Under the pieces are notes generated by a model. The model worked only from the letters and a program-made list of their open reading frames with translations, did not search any database and had not been told where the DNA came from. From Nitrosomonas sp. UBA6494 (GTDB taxonomy: Bacteria > Pseudomonadota > Gammaproteobacteria > Burkholderiales > Nitrosomonadaceae), in contig DJMI01000096.1 in the NCBI GenBank assembly GCA_002435335.1, positions 23,549 through 46,788 on the forward strand: a DNA stretch of 23,240 bases, read 5' to 3'. The position numbers were made by a program, and so were the translations under genes. Each line of letters opens with the position of its first letter. Positions within the stretch are counted from its first letter, which is position 1. Positions 16,233 to 23,240 of this stretch are shown in pieces.

Positions 16233-16688
16233 ATGAAGAATCGCATTATACCATTGATAATCTCGGTCTTGTTTTCCGGTGATGGCTATGCAAGCCCCGG
16301 TTACGCTGATATTGATGTTAATATCGGCAAACCTGGAAGCATCGATAAAGCGGATCGTGTCATTAAATTGACACAAGTGGATAATATGTTTTTACCCGCT
16401 GAAATTAAGGTCAGTGAAGGCGAAACTATACAGTTTGTCATTAAGAATGGCGGTAATCATAAACATGAAATGCTGATTGGTTCGATGGCAGATCTGAAAA
16501 AAGCAGCCGGTATGCGACGTACCAATCCCGACGCTGCGCATGCAGAAGCAAATTTAGTGCAGCTTGAGCCCGGAGAGCAAAAGGAACTGATCTGGCAATT
16601 TACCAAGGCAGGTGTTATCGATTTTGCTTGCCCGTTACCTGGTCATTTTAAAAAAATGCGTGGAAAAATTTTTGTGGAGAAAAAATGA
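16233..16688 (+). CDS. Periplasmic cupredoxin (COG4454-like, CopI-like)
   Basis: A 151-residue exported type-1 copper protein. A signal peptide (about residues 1-20) precedes a cupredoxin fold with the ligand pattern NHKHE (His76/His78) and C133-PLPG-H138-FKK-M142, i.e. C-X4-H-X3-M, as in single-domain blue copper proteins. It resembles the COG4454 proteins linked to copper tolerance and electron transfer. The start is ATG 16233-16235 with AGGA just upstream; a TTG at 16203 is less likely. Its TGA overlaps the ATG of the DUF411 gene as ATGA, so the two are translationally coupled. Confidence 0.88.
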   Translation: MKNRIIPLIISVLFSGDGYASPGYADIDVNIGKPGSIDKADRVIKLTQVDNMFLPAEIKVSEGETIQFVIKNGGNHKHEMLIGSMADLKKAAGMRRTNPDAAHAEANLVQLEPGEQKELIWQFTKAGVIDFACPLPGHFKKMRGKIFVEKK

Positions 16689-17224
16689 AGAAACGAATCA
16701 GTAATCTAGTGCTTGAATCCATCCTTGCCGTAGGTTTGTTGAGCGTAACCATACAGGCTGCAGCAACAACGACCGTTGAAGTTTACAAAAGCCCTACCTG
16801 CGGATGCTGTGCTAAGTGGGTCGATCACATGCGCGATCATGGATTTACTGTGAAAACACACGATATCGGCAATAAAGAAATCAGAAAGAAGTCCGGCATA
16901 TCGAATTCATTGGGATCATGCCATACCGCATTAATTAACGGTTACGCATTTGAGGGTCACGTCCCTGCGCCTGATATTATCCGCTTTCTGAAGGAAAAAC
17001 CGAAAGCCATCGGATTATCTGTGCCGGATATGCCACATGGAACACCCGGGATGGAAGGTGCGCGCAGTGACCCATACAGCGTACTGATGATCAAAGAAAG
17101 AGATCAGGATCGAAAGGATACGACTATTTATAAACGCTACGATCCGCATGCCCAGCAAGCAAAACAAGTGCAACCGGATAACCCCGAATCGCAACAAACC
17201 GGATCGGTAATGCGATTAAAGTAA
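16685..17224 (+). CDS. DUF411 domain protein, probable periplasmic metal-handling thioredoxin-fold protein
   Basis: A 179-residue protein with a signal peptide (about residues 1-27) and a DUF411 domain: VEVYKSPTCGCCAKW with Cys39, Cys41 and Cys42, then LGSCHTALING with Cys79, GHVPAPDIIRFL, and the Met-rich PDMPHGTPGME. DUF411 proteins are repeatedly found in copper-resistance and metal loci and have been proposed to bind copper; their biochemical role is not settled. The Cys and Met clusters are consistent with Cu(I) binding. It overlaps the cupredoxin gene by 4 nt and is followed 13 nt later by a cytochrome c gene. A polar C-terminal tail (about 150-179) is likely disordered. Confidence 0.85.
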   Translation: MKKRISNLVLESILAVGLLSVTIQAAATTTVEVYKSPTCGCCAKWVDHMRDHGFTVKTHDIGNKEIRKKSGISNSLGSCHTALINGYAFEGHVPAPDIIRFLKEKPKAIGLSVPDMPHGTPGMEGARSDPYSVLMIKERDQDRKDTTIYKRYDPHAQQAKQVQPDNPESQQTGSVMRLK

Positions 17225-17237
17225 TCGTATTACATTC

Positions 17238-17708
17238 ATGATAATCCGTAATCTGTTGTTTGGCAGTCTCGCTGCGATTTTTTTTATCGGTTGCGGCGAT
17301 TCTCCATCTCCCGGTGCTAACGGTGGAAAGCCGACGATTAACAATAAAACCGGATTGATTGAGCGCAATTTTGATCTAGCGCAAGTCAAACGCGGTGAAG
17401 CTGTATATCAGGCCAATTGCACTGGATGCCACGGCCAAAATGGAGAAGCCACACCGGATTGGCGCAAACCTAACCCGGACGGCAAATATCCGCCGCCGCC
17501 ACTTGATAGCTCCGCTCATGCTTGGCATCATTCCACCGAGGTTCTAAAGAAAACAATTTTGAAAGGAACACCGCCGGAAATCGGTTCCATGCCAGCCTGG
17601 GAAGGCAAACTGACAGAACAGCAAATCGATGACGTGGTGGTTTGGATTAAATCGCTTTGGTCGGATGAGATTTACGATCTTTGGTATAAAAATTTCGAAG
17701 GGAAATAA
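17238..17708 (+). CDS. Lipoprotein monohaem cytochrome c (class I)
   Basis: A 156-residue lipoprotein with a short signal ending in the lipobox FIGC (Cys19) and one c-type haem site C61-TG-C64-H65. Met118 in IGSMPAWEG is the likely distal ligand. The C-terminal helix QQIDDVVVWIKSLW is typical of class I cytochromes. It probably acts as a membrane-tethered periplasmic electron carrier. It is the third gene of the cupredoxin-DUF411 operon, which suggests electron exchange with, or redox control of, the copper proteins (inference). It stops 4 nt before the stop of the convergent coiled-coil gene. Confidence 0.88.
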   Translation: MIIRNLLFGSLAAIFFIGCGDSPSPGANGGKPTINNKTGLIERNFDLAQVKRGEAVYQANCTGCHGQNGEATPDWRKPNPDGKYPPPPLDSSAHAWHHSTEVLKKTILKGTPPEIGSMPAWEGKLTEQQIDDVVVWIKSLWSDEIYDLWYKNFEGK

Positions 17709-17712
17709 TCGC

Positions 17713-18096
17713 TTATTCTTCGGTCTTTTGTCCAAGCGCATTGATTTGATCAAGAATCAGATTTTTTTCGTTTTCCAGCTCTTTGTAACGTTGATAAAGC
17801 TGATCTAATTCCGTCGTATACTGCTTTATTCTTGCCTGTTTCTCCTGCCTTTGTTGCATCAATTCTTCATATTTCGGAATAGGAATGCTTTTTTCGGGAG
17901 AGATCGGCTGCGCATTTATCATGGGTACATCCGAAATTTCATTACGGCGTAATTCTTGTAACATCAAGAATTGCTGATACGTGGATTGAGATTCCTGCTG
18001 AATTCTGTTCAAATCCTTTTCTAAAACACGTAATTGTTCGTCGGCGTGGCTCGTCACGGAAAAGAATATGAGTATTGCTAGAAAAGCAACTTTCAT
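17713..18096 (-). CDS. Small secreted coiled-coil protein of unknown function
   Basis: A 127-residue hypothetical protein. A signal peptide (about residues 1-18, ending SHA) precedes two long charged Gln/Glu/Lys-rich helices: about 20-52 and about 75-122. A Pro-rich linker (MINAQPISPEKSIPIP) joins them. Heptad-like spacing suggests a coiled coil in the periplasm. No recognised domain. The start is ATG 18096-18094, with an AAGAAG purine run upstream; the longer frame to 18201 adds a non-signal N-terminus. A promoter candidate lies at 18207-18235. It converges on the cytochrome c gene with a 4-nt gap. Confidence 0.7.
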   Translation of the reverse strand: MKVAFLAILIFFSVTSHADEQLRVLEKDLNRIQQESQSTYQQFLMLQELRRNEISDVPMINAQPISPEKSIPIPKYEELMQQRQEKQARIKQYTTELDQLYQRYKELENEKNLILDQINALGQKTEE

Positions 18097-18206
18097 TATG
18101 TACTTCTTTTGATTGATTGGTCGCCTATTGGAAAGTGGGTTTATTTTTGAGTGTATCTGTTTTTGCATGATATTTTTACTCAATCGGCCACAAGAATTCA
18201 TTGATC

Positions 18207-18235
18207 AGTATACCAATTTCTAGCAAGTCAGTGAA
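18207..18235 (-). promoter_or_regulatory. Candidate promoter of the coiled-coil gene
   Basis: Minus-strand -35 TTCACT (18230-18235), 17-bp spacer, -10 TATACT (18207-18212) preceded by an extended TGG. The predicted leader is about 100 nt. It lies just beyond the hppA terminator, so the downstream gene can be independently expressed. Confidence 0.55.
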
Positions 18236-18257
18236 AAACTAAGACATAACGCAAAAT

Positions 18258-18287
18258 AAAAAAGCACACCAATCGGTGTGCTTTTTT
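18258..18287 (-). terminator. Intrinsic terminator of hppA (bidirectional form)
   Basis: GCACACC (18264-18270), loop AATC, GGTGTGC (18275-18281), flanked by six A on the left and six T on the right. On the minus strand it lies 27 nt after the hppA stop and ends in a U-run, so it is a strong rho-independent terminator. By symmetry it could also stop plus-strand transcripts. Confidence 0.92.
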
Positions 18288-18314
18288 ACGTAATCAATTT
18301 TCTGATCGATGCGA

Positions 18315-20372
18315 TTACAACAATGGAATAATCAGCAATGCCACAATGTTGATAATCTTGATCAGCGGATTAATTGCTGGACCGGCCGTATCTTTGTAAG
18401 GATCGCCGACGGTATCGCCGGTTACGGAAGCTTTATGTGCTTCACTACCTTTGCCGCCGAAGTGTCCATCTTCGATGTATTTCTTGGCATTATCCCAAGC
18501 ACCACCGCCTGTGGTCATCGAAATTGCAACAAACAATCCGGTTACAATTGAGCCCATCAACACACCGCCTAATGCTTGTGGTCCAAGAATCACACCAACC
18601 AGCACCGGAATCAGCACAGGCAACAATGAAGGTATCATCATTTCTTTAATTGCTGCTTTGGTCAGCATATCGACTGCACGAGAATAGTCGGGTTTAGCCG
18701 TACCTTCCATAATGCCTGGAATCTCTTTGAACTGACGACGTACCTCAATTACTACTGAGCCAGCAGCGCGTCCAACGGCTTCCATCGACATTGCACCGAA
18801 CAAATAAGGGATCATACCGCCGATAAACAATCCGATAATAACCATGTGATTGGATAAATCGAATGATAATTCAAATCCGGCGTGCTCCAACGCATGCGTA
18901 TAGTCGGCAAACAATACCAATGCAGCTAAACCGGCAGAACCGATTGCGTAACCTTTGGTAACTGCTTTGGTCGTGTTACCTACGGCATCCAGTGGATCGG
19001 TAATGGCACGGACAGAATCCGGCATTTCCGACATTTCCGCAATACCACCCGCGTTATCGGTAATCGGTCCGTATGCATCCAGTGCCACGATGATACCTGT
19101 CATCGACAGCATCGACGTTGCAGCAATCGCAATGCCATACAAACCAGCCAATGCGTAAGCCAGCAGGATACTTAAACAAACAGCCAAAACCGGCGCAGCG
19201 GTTGCGCGCATTGAAACACCCAGACCAGCAATAATGTTGGTTGCATGTCCGGTGGTAGAGGCCTCAGCAACATGTTGAACCGGTTTAAAATCGGTAGAAG
19301 TGTAGTATTCGGTAATAACAACCATCAATCCGGTCAGCACCAATCCGAGCGCAGCCGCTAGGAAGACTCGCATAACCAGCATACCACCCGCTACTTCGGT
19401 TCCGTCGATATCAAGCGACATACCGCTCATGAACCAAACGGTTACAGGCAAATAAGCCAATAAAGCGATACCACCTGCTACCGCCAACCCGCGATAAAGT
19501 GCGTTCATAATCTTGCCACCTTCGCGCATCTTAACGTAGTAACAACCGATAATCGAACCGACGATAGAAACTGCGCCCAGCATCAACGGATAAATCACGG
19601 CGTCTATAGCGTTGGTCGTAAACAGCAGCGCACCCAAAATCATAGTCGCGATAATGGTAACCGCATAGGTTTCAAATAGATCCGCTGCCATACCGGCGCA
19701 GTCACCGACGTTATCACCCACATTGTCGGCAATAACCGCAGGATTGCGAGGATCGTCTTCCGGAATACCGGCTTCTACTTTACCCACCAAATCCGCACCG
19801 ACGTCCGCACCTTTGGTGAAAATACCGCCACCCAAACGCGCAAAAATCGAAATTAGCGATCCGCCGAAAGCAAAACCGACCAATGGTTTGATGATATCGC
19901 TCACTGCTTGTCCTTCGGCAGCACCATTGAATAGTGCGGCACAGTAGCCGGCAACACCCAATAACCCGAGAGCAACGACCAACATTCCAGTAACGGCACC
20001 GCCACGGAATGCTATCGCGAGCGCTTCATTCAATCCAACACTCGCTGCTTGGGCCGTACGTACATTCGACTGAACCGATACGGTCATGCCCAAAAAGCCT
20101 GCAGCACCTGAGAGAATAGCGCCCAGCGCAAAACCAATCGCGGTATCCCAGCCTAATGCGAGCCAGAGTGCAAAAAACAAAACGGCACCGACCGCTCCGA
20201 TCGTCATATATTGACGCTTCAGATATGCGGAAGCACCTTCTTGAATAGCTTTTGCAATTTCTTGCATCCGCTGGTTGCCTGTAGATTGTTCAAAAATGCC
20301 CTTAATCCATATACCACTGAATATCAAGGCTGCAATCGCACTTAGTATTGCGATAACTAAACCACTTGCCAT
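18315..20372 (-). CDS. hppA: HppA, membrane proton-pumping pyrophosphatase (K+-independent type)
   Basis: Polytopic inner-membrane enzyme that couples PPi hydrolysis (or synthesis) to proton translocation. The 685-residue protein has about 16 hydrophobic helices and the catalytic motifs DVGADLVGKVE (about residues 190-200), DNVGDNVGDCAG (about 216-227) and a C-terminal GDTVGDPYKDTAGP block. The motif GNTTKA at about 465-470 carries Lys469 where K+-dependent enzymes have Ala; this is the known marker of K+-independent, H+-pumping types. The start is ATG 20372-20370, with GGAG 8-11 nt upstream. It lies downstream of pfp in the same direction, with a terminator-like hairpin between them. Confidence 0.96.
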   Translation of the reverse strand: MASGLVIAILSAIAALIFSGIWIKGIFEQSTGNQRMQEIAKAIQEGASAYLKRQYMTIGAVGAVLFFALWLALGWDTAIGFALGAILSGAAGFLGMTVSVQSNVRTAQAASVGLNEALAIAFRGGAVTGMLVVALGLLGVAGYCAALFNGAAEGQAVSDIIKPLVGFAFGGSLISIFARLGGGIFTKGADVGADLVGKVEAGIPEDDPRNPAVIADNVGDNVGDCAGMAADLFETYAVTIIATMILGALLFTTNAIDAVIYPLMLGAVSIVGSIIGCYYVKMREGGKIMNALYRGLAVAGGIALLAYLPVTVWFMSGMSLDIDGTEVAGGMLVMRVFLAAALGLVLTGLMVVITEYYTSTDFKPVQHVAEASTTGHATNIIAGLGVSMRATAAPVLAVCLSILLAYALAGLYGIAIAATSMLSMTGIIVALDAYGPITDNAGGIAEMSEMPDSVRAITDPLDAVGNTTKAVTKGYAIGSAGLAALVLFADYTHALEHAGFELSFDLSNHMVIIGLFIGGMIPYLFGAMSMEAVGRAAGSVVIEVRRQFKEIPGIMEGTAKPDYSRAVDMLTKAAIKEMMIPSLLPVLIPVLVGVILGPQALGGVLMGSIVTGLFVAISMTTGGGAWDNAKKYIEDGHFGGKGSEAHKASVTGDTVGDPYKDTAGPAINPLIKIINIVALLIIPLL

Positions 20373-20399
20373 AGAGAGCTCCAATTAATTTCAGATCAT

Positions 20400-20438
20400 A
20401 AAAAAAATATGCAGAATTCTGATCTCATGAATTCCGCA
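20400..20438 (-). terminator. Intrinsic terminator or attenuator between pfp and hppA
   Basis: On the minus strand TGCGGAATTC and GAATTCTGCA pair over 10 bp (one G-U), with a 9-nt loop, followed by TATTTTTTTT. The U-run ends only about 28 nt before the hppA ATG. It may terminate pfp transcripts or act as an attenuator in the hppA leader. Confidence 0.75.
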
Positions 20439-20540
20439 CTTTTAACTAATTGCCCCGATTAAAAAATCACGATGTATTGTATCTGTTCTTGTTAATCGAA
20501 TACATCAAAAATTTATAAAATTCGCTTATTTTACAACTAA

Positions 20541-20571
20541 ATCAGTAATGCTTAACTACAACACTACTGAT
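20541..20571 (-). other. Stem-loop just after pfp
   Basis: Arms 20541-20550 and 20562-20571 pair over 10 bp (one G-U wobble on the minus transcript) with an 11-nt loop, 20 nt after the pfp stop. Only a weak T-rich stretch follows. It may protect the pfp 3' end or act as a weak terminator. Confidence 0.45.
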
Positions 20572-20590
20572 GTATACGCATTGGATCAAA

Positions 20591-21850
20591 TTACAATTTG
20601 AATTCTTCCAACTTTTTAGCAACGGCAACATTCTTCAGCCGCACATAATCCGGTAAACCATTTTTGTAAGGTGGGTAGTCTTCTCCTTCGATCAATGGTA
20701 TCAAATAATCGCGACATGCTTGACTGATACCGAAACCGTCTTCGCTAATATATTCAGCTGGCATCATTTTCTCGACATTAGCAACATCGGAGAGCTTCGC
20801 CATACCGACCGACCATTTATAAGGCGAATTTGATTCGCGCACGATGGTTGGCATAACAGAATTATGACCTGCCAGCGCATACTCCACGGCTGCTTTGCCC
20901 ATCGCGTAAGCTTGCTCCACATCAGTTTTTGATGCCACATGACGAGCCGCGCGTTGTAGATAGTCCGCTACCCCCCAGTGATATTTCAGACCCAAGCCAT
21001 CCTTAATGATATTGGCAACAACCGGTGCTACACCACCTAATTGTGCATGACCGAACGCGTCGCGCAATCCTTGATCGGACAGGAAATTACCGTCCGCGCC
21101 TTTAACCCCTTCAGACACCACCACCGAGCAATAACCATATTCCTTGACGAGGCGATCCACTTTGGCCAGGAATTTCTCTTTATTAAAGGTTACTTCCGGA
21201 AACAAAATGACGACAGGAATCTCACAGTCCGGACTTGAAGCCAAGCCACCCGCAGCCGCAATCCATCCCGCATGACGTCCCATCACTTCCAGCACAAAAA
21301 CTTTAGTCGATGTTTTCGCCATACTCGCAACATCGAAACTGGCTTCGCGAGTCGAAACGGCAATGTATTTAGCCACCGAACCGAAACCAGGACAGCAATC
21401 GGTAATCGGCAGATCGTTATCGACGGTCTTCGGCACATGTATCGCTTGAATCGGATAACCCAAGGTACCGGACAATTGCGAAACCTTCAGGCAAGTATCG
21501 GCTGAATCGCCGCCACCATTGTAGAAAAAATAACCGATGTTGTGCGCTTTAAATACCTCGATCAAACGTTCGTATTCGCGCCGATTTTGTTCCAAGCTTT
21601 TCATTTTGTAACGGCAAGAGCCGAAAGCGCCGGATGGGGTATAGCGTAAACCGGCAATTGCGGCGGCGGAATCAGCATTGGTATCGATCAGATCCTCAGT
21701 CAGCGCGCCGATAATGCCATTGCGTCCTGCGTAAACCGTGCCGATTTTGTCTGTATGCTTGCGTGCTGTTTCCAAAACGCCGGCAGCGGAAGCGTTAATC
21801 ACTGCGGTAACGCCCCCCGATTGTGCATAAAACGCATTTTTGATTGTCAT
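20591..21850 (-). CDS. pfp: Pyrophosphate-dependent 6-phosphofructokinase
   Basis: Reversibly phosphorylates fructose 6-phosphate using PPi instead of ATP; cytoplasmic. The 419-residue protein begins MTIKNAFYAQSGGVTAVIN. Two positions decide the phosphoryl donor: GGGDS at about 112-116 has Asp115 where ATP-PFK has Gly104 (E. coli numbering), and PKTVDND at about 140-146 has Lys where ATP-PFK has Gly124. Both are established PPi-type residues. The start is ATG 21850-21848, with AAGGAG 6 nt upstream; the longer frame begins at a TTG. It sits between the adk terminator and hppA. pfp-hppA linkage is known from methanotrophs such as Methylococcus. Confidence 0.95.
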   Translation of the reverse strand: MTIKNAFYAQSGGVTAVINASAAGVLETARKHTDKIGTVYAGRNGIIGALTEDLIDTNADSAAAIAGLRYTPSGAFGSCRYKMKSLEQNRREYERLIEVFKAHNIGYFFYNGGGDSADTCLKVSQLSGTLGYPIQAIHVPKTVDNDLPITDCCPGFGSVAKYIAVSTREASFDVASMAKTSTKVFVLEVMGRHAGWIAAAGGLASSPDCEIPVVILFPEVTFNKEKFLAKVDRLVKEYGYCSVVVSEGVKGADGNFLSDQGLRDAFGHAQLGGVAPVVANIIKDGLGLKYHWGVADYLQRAARHVASKTDVEQAYAMGKAAVEYALAGHNSVMPTIVRESNSPYKWSVGMAKLSDVANVEKMMPAEYISEDGFGISQACRDYLIPLIEGEDYPPYKNGLPDYVRLKNVAVAKKLEEFKL

Positions 21851-21909
21851 AATTTTCTCCTTATTGATCAAGTCTTAAGCTGGTATTTTGTTTCTAAATC
21901 TGTACGAGC

Positions 21910-21947
21910 AAAAACTCAGGCCGCAATAAATCGCGGTCTGAGTTTTA
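21910..21947 (-). terminator. Intrinsic terminator of adk
   Basis: ACTCAGGCCGC (21914-21924) and GCGGTCTGAGT (21933-21943) form an 11-bp stem with one G-T pair and an 8-nt loop, flanked by an A-run and a T-run. On the minus strand it lies 27 nt after the adk stop and ends in five T. It separates adk from pfp, leaving about 60 nt for a pfp promoter. Confidence 0.88.
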
Positions 21948-21970
21948 TATCATTGGATATTCGATTAAGC

Positions 21971-22624
21971 TTATTTAAGCGCCGTAATAATCTGGTCGCG
22001 TATTTCCTCTACCGTACCGATTCCTGCTATTTTGATATAGCGAGGCGCACCGCCATCTCCGGTTTGCGACCACTTGGAGTAATACTCAACCAGCGGTTCT
22101 GTCTGTTGGTGATAAACCTCCAACCGTTTTCTGACGGTTTCTTCCTTATCGTCGTCGCGCTGAATCAACGGCTCCCCTGTCACATCGTCCAGATAGTTAT
22201 TTTTCGGTGGATTAAAATCAATATGATAAGTACGTCCTGACGCGGGATGCACCCTGCGCCCCGACATCCGCTTAACGATTTCCGCATCCGACACATCGAT
22301 TTCAACCACAAAATCAATCCGCACCCCAGCTGCTTTCATGGCATCGGCTTGCGGAATGGTACGCGGAAAACCGTCGAATAAAAAACCGTTAGTACAATCG
22401 GGTTGCGAAATACGTTCTTTAACTAAGTTGATGATAATCTCGTCAGAAACCAATCCGCCGGAATCCATGATTTTTTTTGCCATCAAACCTAATTCGGTTC
22501 CTGCCTTAACCGCAGCACGCAGCATATCGCCGGTGGAAATTTGCGGCACACCAAAATGTTCCTTAATATAATTAGCCTGCGTTCCTTTACCGGCGCCAGG
22601 ACCTCCTAACAAAATGACGCGAAT
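21971..22624 (-). CDS. adk: Adenylate kinase, probable ATT start codon
   Basis: Interconverts ATP + AMP and 2 ADP in the cytoplasm. The product, 217 residues from 22624, has P-loop GGPGAGKGT (about 7-15), STGDMLRAAV, DGFPRTIPQA, and the long-form LID starting GRRVHPASGRTYH without zinc Cys residues. Family members begin MRIILLG. Here the codon at the Met position is ATT (22624-22622), with GGGAG 7 nt upstream; the in-frame stop TAA at 22639-22637 rules out any upstream ATG. The only conventional near-cognate start, TTG at 22612, would delete the first four residues of the core beta strand and has no ribosome-binding site. Either a true AUU start or a sequence error. Confidence 0.93.
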   Translation of the reverse strand: MRVILLGGPGAGKGTQANYIKEHFGVPQISTGDMLRAAVKAGTELGLMAKKIMDSGGLVSDEIIINLVKERISQPDCTNGFLFDGFPRTIPQADAMKAAGVRIDFVVEIDVSDAEIVKRMSGRRVHPASGRTYHIDFNPPKNNYLDDVTGEPLIQRDDDKEETVRKRLEVYHQQTEPLVEYYSKWSQTGDGGAPRYIKIAGIGTVEEIRDQIITALK

Positions 22625-22711
22625 GATACTTCTCCCTTATTGTTGAATAATTATTCTTGTCGAAATGATCGAATGGCTCATAAGCAATTCAGTACTATTC
22701 GTTTGCGCGCA

Positions 22712-22717
22712 ATTATA
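22712..22717 (-). promoter_or_regulatory. -10 element of the adk promoter
   Basis: A perfect TATAAT on the minus strand, about 88 nt upstream of the adk start, within GCGC-flanked sequence. The best -35 at 17 bp (TATTCA, 22735-22740) is only 3/6, so the call rests on the -10. Confidence 0.5.
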
Positions 22718-22822
22718 GCGCAGGCAGGACAGGTTGAATACTCGAGCCTTTATTTACTATGATAAATTTTTTGCCTGATCAAACAATCGAATAAAACAAG
22801 TTGGCTTGATCCGGAACGGTTA

Positions 22823-22831
22823 TGCGATAAT
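22823..22831 (+). promoter_or_regulatory. Extended -10 element of the recA promoter
   Basis: TGCGATAAT, an extended -10 (TGn plus GATAAT, 5/6), lies 30 nt before the recA ATG. The -35 region is poor, as is usual with extended -10 promoters. No CTGT-N8-ACAG LexA box overlaps it. Confidence 0.5.
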
Positions 22832-22860
22832 TTGCCCAGCTCAATAATTGAGGATTCAGC

Positions 22861-23240
22861 ATGGACGAAAACAGAAGCAAGGCACTAGACGCCGCACTGG
22901 CTCAGATCGAAAAGCAATTTGGTAAAGGCTCAATCATGCGGATGGGAGCGAACGACGTTGCCTACGATATACAAGTCGTTTCCACCGGTTCTCTAGGACT
23001 CGATATTGCACTGGGTGTCGGTGGCTTGCCACGAGGACGGATCATCGAAATTTACGGCCCGGAATCTTCTGGCAAAACCACGCTGACCTTGCAAGTCATC
23101 GCCGAAATGCAAAAATTAGGTGGTACGGCGGCATTCATTGATGCCGAACATGCGCTTGATCCGCAGTACGCGCAGAAACTCGGTGTCAATGTAAAAGATC
23201 TGTTGATTTCTCAACCGGATAACGGTGAGCAGGCATTGGA
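22861..23240 (+). CDS. recA: RecA recombinase, 5' part only
   Basis: DNA strand-exchange ATPase of homologous recombination and coprotease of the SOS response. The first 126 codons are present and the rest lies beyond the window. Visible are the N-terminal helix region (ALDAALAQIEKQFGKGSIM), STGSLGLDIALG, Walker A GPESSGKTT at residues 66-74, and FIDAEHALDP near 109-118. GAGGA lies about 6 nt before the ATG. It is divergent from adk with about 236 nt between starts. Confidence 0.97.
   Translation, partial: MDENRSKALDAALAQIEKQFGKGSIMRMGANDVAYDIQVVSTGSLGLDIALGVGGLPRGRIIEIYGPESSGKTTLTLQVIAEMQKLGGTAAFIDAEHALDPQYAQKLGVNVKDLLISQPDNGEQAL

Noticed and set aside
20385..20590. Fluoride riboswitch or other known riboswitch upstream of hppA
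   Set aside because: I looked for the conserved fluoride-riboswitch core and pseudoknot and did not see them; only the terminator hairpin and an AT-rich leader are present.
21755..22240. 161-codon plus-strand open frame spanning the pfp-adk junction
   Set aside because: Antisense to both genes and runs through the adk terminator hairpin; no start signal.
1..23240. Mobile elements, CRISPR arrays, tRNA/rRNA genes, toxin-antitoxin or defence systems
   Set aside because: No transposase, integrase, regular repeat-spacer array, cloverleaf or defence domain was seen; all larger frames are explained by housekeeping or envelope genes.

Overview
The window looks like chromosomal core DNA of a betaproteobacterium close to Nitrosomonadaceae (Nitrosomonas-like). 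This is inferred from the mraZ-first division/cell-wall gene order, the pairing of a PPi-dependent phosphofructokinase with a proton-pumping pyrophosphatase, and a cupredoxin-DUF411-cytochrome c set; no marker search could be run. I see no insertion sequence, phage gene, CRISPR array, tRNA or rRNA.

Layout. (1) Positions 1-9947, minus strand: the dcw cluster, read from right to left as mraZ, rsmH, ftsL, ftsI, murE, murF, mraY, murD and ftsW (the last cut by the window edge). Several junctions overlap by 4 nt (ATGA), so it is one long, translationally coupled operon. A sigma70-type promoter and a set of period-10 MraZ boxes lie upstream of mraZ. (2) 10225-11512: divergent pncC (NMN deamidase) and an RluF-like pseudouridine synthase. 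(3) 11563-13336: a secreted, His-rich TPR protein preceded by a textbook-like CueR/HmrR-type (MerR family, copper) promoter. (4) 13499-15182: soluble pyrophosphatase ppa (minus), then a BON-domain lipoprotein and a DUF2784 membrane protein (plus). (5) 15179-16087: ttcA. (6) 16233-17708: a three-gene operon for a cupredoxin, a DUF411 protein and a lipoprotein cytochrome c. (7) 17713-18096: a small secreted coiled-coil protein. (8) 18315-21850: hppA and pfp. (9) 21971-22624: adk, apparently starting at ATT, divergent from recA (22861 onward, cut by the window edge).

How the genes work together. The dcw genes make lipid I precursors and the septal synthase FtsW/FtsI. Three pyrophosphate enzymes (Ppa, HppA, Pfp) lie within 8.4 kb, with adk next to them; together they set the PPi and adenylate energy balance, with PPi either hydrolysed, used to pump protons, or used as phosphoryl donor/product in glycolysis. 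Two loci point to copper handling in the periplasm: the cupredoxin operon and the CueR-boxed TPR gene. The most unusual signals are that CueR-type operator on a TPR gene, the ATT start of adk, and an intrinsic terminator hard against the hppA start.
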